Made by a program: the position numbers and the translations under genes. 38,678 nucleotides of DNA from Deltaproteobacteria bacterium (GTDB lineage: Bacteria > Myxococcota_A > Polyangia > DRWM01), in the NCBI GenBank assembly GCA_019310245.1, contig JAFDER010000062.1, forward strand, positions 1 to 38,678, in the 5' to 3' direction. Under the pieces are notes generated by a model. It was not told where the DNA came from. It made no database searches and saw only the letters and a list, made by a program, of their open reading frames with translations. This document shows positions 7,969-15,671 of the stretch, piece by piece; position 1 is the first letter of the stretch, and each line of letters starts with the position of its first letter.

Positions 7969-10900
7969 GTGACGGATCACGTTGTGAACGACGCCGATGC
8001 CCTCGCTCCGGGCACCATTCTCGGCAAGTATCAGATCCTCGAGCTGATCGCCCGGGGTGGCATGGCCGAGGTGTACAAGGCCAAGAGCTACGGTGTCGAG
8101 GGCTTCGAGAAGATCCTCGTGATCAAGCGGATCCTTCCCCAGCTGGCCAAGGACCGCGAGTTCGTCGAGCTGTTCATCAACGAGGCAAAGATATCCGTTC
8201 ACCTGAGTCACACCAACATCGTGCAGGTGATCGATCTCGAGGTGCACGACGACAACTACTACATCGCGATGGAGTACGTGCAGGGCTTCGACCTGAGCTA
8301 TGTCGAGCGGAGGCTCGCCAAGCGTAGCTCTCCGATGTCGGTCGAGATCCTTGCCTTCATCATCAGCGAGGTGGCCAAGGGGCTGGACTATGCGCACCGG
8401 CGCCGCGGTCCCAGCATGGAACCGCTGGGCATCGTTCACCGCGACATCTCGCCGCAGAACATCCTCATCTCCTACGAGGGTGAGGTGAAGATCACTGACT
8501 TCGGCATCGCCGGCGCCAAGGACGTGGTCGAGAAGAAGGACGACAACAGGAAGAACAAGTTCGTCCGCGGCAAGTTCTCCTACATGGCGCCCGAGCAGGC
8601 CCTTGGAGAGCCGCTGGACGCCCGGGCCGACATCTTCTCGCTCGGCGTGGTGATGTACGAGATGGCCTGCGGGCAGAACCCGTTCCGCGAGTCCACGAGC
8701 GCCATGACCCTCGAGCGCATCCTGCGCAACGAGTTCAAGCCCCTCGCCGACGTGGCGACCCACGTGCCCGACGAGCTCATCAACATCATCGAGACGTGTC
8801 TGGCCCCGGATCCGGCTGACCGCTACGCGAACGCCGGGAGGCTGTACGAGGAGCTTCTGGCGTTCATCTTCACGACGGGCCACCGCGTGAGCGCGCATAC
8901 GCTCTCCCAGTTCGTCAACGGCCTCCGGGACATGAGCAAGGCCAAGACGCAGCAGCTCGACGAGGTCATCGCGATGCCCGGCGGACAGACCACGGACGTC
9001 AAGCCGGAGGTCGAGGCTCCGGTCGAGATCACGAACGTGGCCATCCCGGTGCAGAAGAGGCCCTCGGACCAGCCCCCGTCGCGGGAGTCGGACAGTGGGC
9101 CCGACCTGAGCATCGAGCAGCACGACTTCGCCATCCTGAGCATCGAGTACGGGACGTGGATCGACGAGCACGGCAAGGATCTCGTCAGGATGAGGCAGAC
9201 CGTCGAGGCCGAGGGCGCCCGTGTGCTCGAGGAGGGTATGGGGCACCTGTCGGCCCTGTTCGGCCTCGGCGAGCTCAGGGGCAGGTACGTCGAGACGGCC
9301 GTGCGCTGTGCGCTGAGGATCAAGCAGCTCATGCGCAACATCCGCAAGCGGCACGGCAGGATCATCCCCACCGGCATCTGCATCAAGTCCTTCCGGCTCA
9401 TCCTGAACAAGGACGGGGAGCCCGTGGAGAACGAGGTCTACTTCCGCTCGATCGTCGAGACACGCGACGTGGCCGGCAAGTGGACGGACCGCATCACGCT
9501 GCTCGGCGTCGAGGAGGCGGAGGTGGAGAGGCTCTTCGAGGTCGAGCCCATCGGCAGCCAGGGGCTGGGCCATGGTGGCTTCTTCGTCACGAGGGCCAAG
9601 CCTGCCTCCATGGCGCTCAGTCCGTTCGTGAACCGCAGGCGCGAGTTCCAGGAGCTCGCCGAGCAGCTCGTTCTCGCGAACCGCGGCCGCGGCCGCATGG
9701 TCGGCCTCGTGGGTGACGCCGGAGCGGGGAAGACCAGGTTCCTGGACGAGGCCCGCACCAGGCTCCGGGCCAAGAACGACATCTTCTGGTACCAGATCAC
9801 CTGCATGCCCCAGCGTCAGTCCATTCCCTTTGCGGCGGCGGCGCAGATGCTCCGCAAGGTGACCGGCGTGCAGGAGGAGGACTCGCCGGACCTCGTGGCC
9901 GAGAAGATCCAGCGTCTCCATGAGCTCGGCGCGAGCTCCGAGGAGATCGACGCCGTGGGTGCCGTCCTCGGCTCGTCTTCAGCCTCTGACGTGGATGCCG
10001 ATAGCCGCGCGCGTCTCTTGACCGCCCTGTACTTCCGGGTGGCGCGCCAGCTCAGCCAGGACAGGCTGGTCATCTTCGCCTGGGAAGCGGCCCGCTTCAT
10101 GGACGCCGAGACTGAGACGCTCGTCGACAGCCTGATCACCCAGGCCTCCCGCTCCCGGTTGCTCACGCTCCTGACCTATCGCACGGGCTTCACGCCCCGC
10201 TGGATCGGCCACTCGAGCTTCCGCGAGATCGTGGTCCCGCCGCTCGCCGACGCCGACTGCACGAAGGTGATCCTCAACATCCTGGACAACCCCGACGACG
10301 TGCCCTGGGAGTTCCTCTCGGAGATGACGAGCAAGAGCGGAGGCAATCCGCTGTTCATCGAGGAGACCATCAAGGCCCTGAAGGTCTCCGGCGCCATCAG
10401 CGTGCACAACCGCAAGGTGATCTACAACAAGGCCGCGGCATCCGTCGGTCTGCCCAAGACGCTCAAGGGGGTGGTGAGCGAGCGCCTCGTGCACCTTGGT
10501 GACGAGGACAAGGGCATCCTGAAGGTGGCGTCGGTCGTCGGCAACAGGTTCAACGTCGACGTGGTGGCCGAGGTGCTGAAGATGCCCCTGTTCAAGCTCT
10601 CGATGCAGCTCGACGCGCTCGAGAACGACGGCATCGTGGTGCGCAACGCCCTGAGCGAGTACTCCTTCGGCCACGACTTCATGCGCGAGGCCGTCTACGA
10701 CTCGCTCACGCACCAGAACAGGCGCGATCTTCACCAGAGGGTGGCCCAGGCCATCGAGACCGCGCCGCAGGGCAGGCCCGAGGAGCTCTACGAGTCGCTG
10801 GCGTATCACTACCGCGAGAGCGGCAATCGCAAGAAGGCCGTCGAGTACCTGCTCAAGGGCGCGAACACGCTCGCCGAGAGCGCCGCCTTCGAGCCGGCGC

Positions 10901-11991
10901 TCTTCACCTTCCTCAAGGCCATCGACCTGCTGCGCAACGCGCCGGTGCCCGATCACAAGGCGCTGCTCGAGACGTACGAGGAGATCGGCAACACGGCGCT
11001 CAAGTGCGCCAAGTACGAGCTGGGCATCGAGAAGCTCAAGCTCGCCGCCGACCTTGCCGAGGAGATCGGCAACCGCCGCCAGCTCGTGGCCGCCGTGACC
11101 ATGATCGGCAACCTGGCCACGGCCAGCGGGAAGTTCGGGGAGGCCCAGAGGCACTTCACCCGAGCCCTCGAGCTCTCGGAGGGGCTCACGGACGTGGGCG
11201 TCAGGCGCGACATCCTCGGCGCCCTGGGCAATCTGCACAACAAGAACGGCGAGTACATCCAGGCCGCCGGATATCTCGAGGAGGCCATCCGACTGTCCAA
11301 GCAGACGTCCGACCGTCCCGAGGAGCTCGGCTACACGCGGCTGCTGGCCCATGCCATGGCGGCCCAGGGCAAGAGGAGCATCGCGCTGAGCTACCTCCGG
11401 GAGGCCGAGACCCTTGCGCAGGGCACGGGCGACAAGTACCTCGAGACCGAGATGTGGAAGAGCCGGGGACTCGTCTACTTCCTCCTGCGCGAGTGGGAGC
11501 AGGCTCTCGAGTGCTGCGAGAAGGGCCTGGACCTGGCCAAGGAGCACCACATCCCCTACGAGATGGCCGTCAACTCCCACAACATCGGTGACATCCAGAT
11601 CCGTCAGGGCAACTTCAAGAAGGCGTTCACCTCGCTCTCGTACTCCTTCGAGGTGAGCCGCGAGCACGGCTTCACGAAGCTCGAGATGTTCAACATGTCA
11701 CTGCTCGGCTACATCGACGCCGTGCGCTTCGGCTCGGCCGAGGGCATCGAGCGCATCCGGCAGGGGATCCGCTTCGCCCAGGAGAAGCAGTACATCTGGG
11801 ACCTCATCCAGGGCAAGTACTTCCTCGGGCTCGCCCACTTCGAGCTCGAGCAGTACGAGGAGGCCCGTCAGGCCCTGCAGGAGGCCGTCCACATGGGCAA
11901 GACCACGGGCAACATCATGTACGTCGAGGACTCCGAGCAGCTCCTCAGGCAGATCGACGAGATCCTCTCCGAGACCAACCCCGACATCTGA
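7969..11991 (+). CDS. Ser/Thr protein kinase with degenerate class III cyclase-like domain, AAA/STAND-type ATPase and TPR repeats
   Basis: Kinase: GKYQILELIARGGMAEVYKA, VIKRI, HRDISPQN, DFGIAG, APE; cyclase-like ARVLEEGMGHLSALFGLGELRGRYVETAVRCALRIKQL..PTGICI; P-loop GLVGDAGAGKTRF; C-terminal TPRs. Confidence 0.92.
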   Translation: MTDHVVNDADALAPGTILGKYQILELIARGGMAEVYKAKSYGVEGFEKILVIKRILPQLAKDREFVELFINEAKISVHLSHTNIVQVIDLEVHDDNYYIAMEYVQGFDLSYVERRLAKRSSPMSVEILAFIISEVAKGLDYAHRRRGPSMEPLGIVHRDISPQNILISYEGEVKITDFGIAGAKDVVEKKDDNRKNKFVRGKFSYMAPEQALGEPLDARADIFSLGVVMYEMACGQNPFRESTSAMTLERILRNEFKPLADVATHVPDELINIIETCLAPDPADRYANAGRLYEELLAFIFTTGHRVSAHTLSQFVNGLRDMSKAKTQQLDEVIAMPGGQTTDVKPEVEAPVEITNVAIPVQKRPSDQPPSRESDSGPDLSIEQHDFAILSIEYGTWIDEHGKDLVRMRQTVEAEGARVLEEGMGHLSALFGLGELRGRYVETAVRCALRIKQLMRNIRKRHGRIIPTGICIKSFRLILNKDGEPVENEVYFRSIVETRDVAGKWTDRITLLGVEEAEVERLFEVEPIGSQGLGHGGFFVTRAKPASMALSPFVNRRREFQELAEQLVLANRGRGRMVGLVGDAGAGKTRFLDEARTRLRAKNDIFWYQITCMPQRQSIPFAAAAQMLRKVTGVQEEDSPDLVAEKIQRLHELGASSEEIDAVGAVLGSSSASDVDADSRARLLTALYFRVARQLSQDRLVIFAWEAARFMDAETETLVDSLITQASRSRLLTLLTYRTGFTPRWIGHSSFREIVVPPLADADCTKVILNILDNPDDVPWEFLSEMTSKSGGNPLFIEETIKALKVSGAISVHNRKVIYNKAAASVGLPKTLKGVVSERLVHLGDEDKGILKVASVVGNRFNVDVVAEVLKMPLFKLSMQLDALENDGIVVRNALSEYSFGHDFMREAVYDSLTHQNRRDLHQRVAQAIETAPQGRPEELYESLAYHYRESGNRKKAVEYLLKGANTLAESAAFEPALFTFLKAIDLLRNAPVPDHKALLETYEEIGNTALKCAKYELGIEKLKLAADLAEEIGNRRQLVAAVTMIGNLATASGKFGEAQRHFTRALELSEGLTDVGVRRDILGALGNLHNKNGEYIQAAGYLEEAIRLSKQTSDRPEELGYTRLLAHAMAAQGKRSIALSYLREAETLAQGTGDKYLETEMWKSRGLVYFLLREWEQALECCEKGLDLAKEHHIPYEMAVNSHNIGDIQIRQGNFKKAFTSLSYSFEVSREHGFTKLEMFNMSLLGYIDAVRFGSAEGIERIRQGIRFAQEKQYIWDLIQGKYFLGLAHFELEQYEEARQALQEAVHMGKTTGNIMYVEDSEQLLRQIDEILSETNPDI

Positions 11992-12004
11992 CGCCGGCCC
12001 GCGA

Positions 12005-13035
12005 TCAGTGGATCACGGGGTTGCACTCCCACATCTCTTCCAGGACGTCGTCGAACGCCGCGGCCAGCTCCTCCACGTCCGAGGCGGGCAGCCAGGTGCC
12101 GAGCGCCGTGCCTCCCTCCTCGGCGATCGCGGTGAGCTCGGCGTCGCTCACGCCCTCGCCGAAGCCGATGACGAAGGTGCGGATGTCCAGGTCCCGTCGC
12201 AGGTGCTCCGTGGCGGCTCGCAGGGCCGGCACGGTGAGTGCCTCGGCCTCGGCCTCGCAGGCCGCGATGCAGATGAACGGCGTGGGCGAGGACATGCAGC
12301 CGATGATGCAGCTGTCGACTTCGGTGTAGCACGTGTCGGAGCCGTCCGAGACGAGCAGGATGAAGTTGTGGTACGCCGGGTCGTTGAGGTTCGCCATGGT
12401 GTCGGTGGCCATGAACTCGATGGACGCCGCGATGGGCGTGTTGCCGCTCGCACCGCGGCTGAAGTAGGTCTGCACGATCGTGTCGGTGGCATCGGGGACG
12501 GGGTTGATGACCACGCCGTCGGTGGCGCAGTTGCCGTCGGACGGGAAGGCGCCGAACCCGAACTCCACGTCCGCGGCCGTCTCGCTCGTCATGAGCGTGT
12601 GGAGCGCCTGGCGGGCCTGCTCCCACTTGGTGGGAGTGCCGTCGCTCATCGAGCCCGACTGGTCGAGAAGGATGAAGACCCTGAGCAGGCACGGCGGCTC
12701 GCACTGGCCGGACTCGGGGTTGCACAGCTCGGCCTCGGGGCACGGATGCTCTTCCCAGCCCGAGCCGTCCGAACGGCAGATCCTGACCGTGTTCTCGTCC
12801 ACACACTCCGAGCGGTGAGGTGTGCAGGCGACGTCCACGCACGCGCCGTCGATGCAGATCTCGGGCGAGACGCACGTCTGCGTGACGGTGACCGCGCCCG
12901 TGAACGGGTCGCACGTGAGCACCTGCGTGCGGTCGGTGGAGCAGTACGGGGCCGTGCTCGTGCACCCGCCGCGCCTTCCTCGGGTGAGCACGCGGCGAGG
13001 AGCAGCGGGATGAGCGCGTAACGTGTCCACTTCAT
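12005..13035 (-). CDS. vWA-domain lipoprotein; signal peptide and body are in different frames (apparent frameshift near 12965-12980)
   Basis: Start MKWTRYALIPLLLAACSPEEG (lipobox LAAC) at 13035 in one frame, body GGCTSTAPYCSTDRTQV... in another; MIDAS residues DQSGS, T of SGNTPIAA, D of LLVSDGSD. Confidence 0.75.
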
Positions 13036-13088
13036 GGGAGATCCTCCGCTCTTGTTTCAGTAACAGTATACCATGAAAAAGCTCCCGG

Positions 13089-15671
13089 TCAGAGCACGAG
13101 CCGCACCGCGACCGCGTCGCCCGCGACCCCGTCGCTGCCCATGAACCCCGGCGAGAACCCGCCCGTGCCGCCCGTGCCCGCCGAGGCGATCGAGGCCACG
13201 TCGACCGAGAGCACGAGCGCGTCCCTGTAGTCCGACGAGGCGGCCGTGTAGGAGACGATGTGGACGCCCGAGACCGAGCCGCCGCACCCTCCACCACCAC
13301 CACCCCCCGAGCCACCGTATCCCCCGTCCGCGCCGCGGCCGCCGCGCCTGGCGCACCAGAACGTGCCCCAGCCGCCCGCGGCGCCGGCGCCGCCCGAGCC
13401 TCCCGCGGCCCCGATACCTCCGTCTCCGCCGTCCCCCGCCGAGGCCGTGATGATCCGCGTGTTCTCTATCGTGGGGCCCCAGGCCTGGCCCGGGTCGAGC
13501 ACGACCGAGATTCCGATGGAGCTGCCGCCGCCCTGGCCTCCCGAGGCCTGCGGCGCGCCGCATCCGCCGGATCCTCCCCCCCCGCCCGAACCACCGAGCG
13601 CGTCCTCGCACCCGGTCACGCCCGTGATCACGTCGTAGCCCCCGCCGCACGTGCCGCCTCCGCCGCCGCTGCCGTCCGTGCCGGGCTCGCCGTCGTGTCC
13701 GCCCGCCGCGCGCCAGATGCCCGTCACGGCATCGAACACGCCCCGCGTCATGGTGCAGCCCGCGCCGCCGGTTGCGTGCGTCCCGTTTCCGCCGGGCTCG
13801 CCGTTCTGGCCCTCGCGGGGCAGCGGGGGGCTGTCGTCGCAGAACGAGCAGGTGAAGCGGTTCGTGGGCGCGTCGTAGGTCAGGAGCGCACCGGCCCCTC
13901 CGTCCGGCCCCGAGCCGTCCCCGGCCGGCGGGTTCGCCACGGCCGCGGCAAACACGGCGTCGATGTCGCACACGCCTCCCACGAAGAAGTCGGTGCAGCC
14001 AGCATTGCCGCAGGGGCTGCCGCTCACGCAGCCCGAGCGCGGGCAGACCGCGTCGCCGCCCCGTCCGCCGTCGAGCGTGTTGCCGCTCCCCGGACAGGAG
14101 CGGCGGCCCTGGGTTCCGCCGGCGATCGTGACGCCCGTGCAGTTGGGCGAGGAGCTCACCACGCCGTCGCGTCCCACGGAGCCGTCGCGTCCCTCGAGCT
14201 CCAGGAGGCTCGATAGCCCCCAGAGGACCAGGTTGTCCGAGGAATCGTCGCCGCCGGCGCCGTGCGTTCCGCGGCCCGCCTGCACGATGAGATCCTCGAG
14301 CACGAGCTCGGGCCCCGATCCGGTCAGGAGCACGGTCGAGGAGCCCTGGCCGCGGCTGGTCGAGTCGCTGCCCCTGACCGTGAAGCCGCCGACCCGCGTG
14401 GGCACGTGGATGGAGTCCGCCCGGAGCGCCGGCCGGCCGCCCGGACCGCTCAGGTTCTCGATGACCGTGGGATACAGGTCCGTGTCCCTGTCCGAGAAGT
14501 CCGGGCCGTAGCCGCCGAACACGTCCACGCCCGCCACCAGATCGATGGGGCCCGCATACGTGCCCGTGGCCACGAGCACGGTTTTTCCCACCGAGGCGGC
14601 GCGGGCCAGCGCCGCGGGGATCGTGCGCATGGGGAAGACCAGCGTTCCCGGGTCGCCGTCGTTGCCGCGCGGCGTCACGAAGATGAACTCGCTCGAGTCG
14701 TCGATCTCCCCGTCGCAGTCCGCGTCCACGCCGAGCCTCGAGGGCGGCCACGAGCCGACCGTGTACTCGCACTCGCACCCGTTGGCCCGTACGCCGTCGA
14801 GGTCCACGAAGCCGTCCTCGCACTCGATGAGGCATCGCGGCGGCACCTCGTCGAGGCACGTGGCCGTCATGTGCAGGCCGGGCGGCACGCAGGGGCTGTT
14901 GCACTCGCCGCAGTGGTCGGCGTGCACGTACCGGCCGTCGGAGGTGAGGAAGTCCTCGTCCGCGGACATGTCACAGTCGTTGTCGAAGGTGTCGCAGATC
15001 TCCTCGAGCACGGCCGTGCAGGCCCCGAGGCTGTATCCCGACGAGGTCCTCGTGCACGACCTCTCGCCGGCGCACAGGATGTCGTCCGCGCCGGTCAGGA
15101 GGCAAGAGAATGCCGTTCCCTCGGTCTCGACCGTGCATGCGCACTCGCCGCTCTGCGGCAGGCAGCGGTCGCGGCCCGTGACGTCGGCCACGCAGTCGAA
15201 TCCCGTGGGGCAGGATGATGCGTCCGTGCACCGCGTGGTGCAGCGCGACGAGCCGCCGACGGTCTCGCAGGCCGCGTCGGGGTCGAAGACCGTGCAGTCG
15301 CTCTCGGTGGTGCAGGGCAGGCACAGCGGGTCGAGATCGGGCACGCAGGCCCCGTCGCCGGCCCTGTGCATGCCCACGGGGCAGGAGACGAGCCGGCAGC
15401 GCGGCTCCGGACCGCTCGCGTCGCAGGTGACGTCGTCGGCCGAGGGGAAGGCTTGCCTGCAGTCCACGCCGCAGGCGCCGCAGTTGGCGATGGACGTGTA
15501 GCGTCCATCCTGGTCCCTGAACTGCTCGTCGATGCGCCCGTCGCAGTTGTCGTCCTTGTAGTTGCACAGCTCCATCGGCAGGCACGGCTCGGAGCGCGAG
15601 CAGGAGTGCAGGCCCACGCCCAGCAGCGCGGCGAGCGGGATCCAGGACAGCCGGCTACTCGACGACCACAT
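13089..15671 (-). CDS. Large surface lipoprotein: MopE-like Cys-rich repeats, DUF1565/beta-helix region, Gly-rich C-terminal region
   Basis: Start MWSSSSRLSWIPLAALLGVGLHSC at 15671; CNYKDDNCDGRIDEQFRDQDGRY; FIFVTPRGNDGDPGTLVFPMRTIPAALARA; GG-rich insertions at the C-terminus. Confidence 0.85.
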   Translation of the reverse strand: MWSSSSRLSWIPLAALLGVGLHSCSRSEPCLPMELCNYKDDNCDGRIDEQFRDQDGRYTSIANCGACGVDCRQAFPSADDVTCDASGPEPRCRLVSCPVGMHRAGDGACVPDLDPLCLPCTTESDCTVFDPDAACETVGGSSRCTTRCTDASSCPTGFDCVADVTGRDRCLPQSGECACTVETEGTAFSCLLTGADDILCAGERSCTRTSSGYSLGACTAVLEEICDTFDNDCDMSADEDFLTSDGRYVHADHCGECNSPCVPPGLHMTATCLDEVPPRCLIECEDGFVDLDGVRANGCECEYTVGSWPPSRLGVDADCDGEIDDSSEFIFVTPRGNDGDPGTLVFPMRTIPAALARAASVGKTVLVATGTYAGPIDLVAGVDVFGGYGPDFSDRDTDLYPTVIENLSGPGGRPALRADSIHVPTRVGGFTVRGSDSTSRGQGSSTVLLTGSGPELVLEDLIVQAGRGTHGAGGDDSSDNLVLWGLSSLLELEGRDGSVGRDGVVSSSPNCTGVTIAGGTQGRRSCPGSGNTLDGGRGGDAVCPRSGCVSGSPCGNAGCTDFFVGGVCDIDAVFAAAVANPPAGDGSGPDGGAGALLTYDAPTNRFTCSFCDDSPPLPREGQNGEPGGNGTHATGGAGCTMTRGVFDAVTGIWRAAGGHDGEPGTDGSGGGGGTCGGGYDVITGVTGCEDALGGSGGGGGSGGCGAPQASGGQGGGSSIGISVVLDPGQAWGPTIENTRIITASAGDGGDGGIGAAGGSGGAGAAGGWGTFWCARRGGRGADGGYGGSGGGGGGGCGGSVSGVHIVSYTAASSDYRDALVLSVDVASIASAGTGGTGGFSPGFMGSDGVAGDAVAVRLVL

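Noticed and set aside
7939-9921. 660-aa minus-strand ORF opposite the kinase
   Set aside because: Antisense shadow of a gene with unmistakable kinase motifs.
9979-11667. 562-aa minus-strand ORF opposite the ATPase/TPR part
   Set aside because: Shadow ORF, Leu/Glu-rich without motifs.
13057-14904. 615-aa minus-strand Arg/Gly-rich ORF
   Set aside because: Alternative frame of the Gly-rich surface gene; composition reflects frame-shifted GGX codons.
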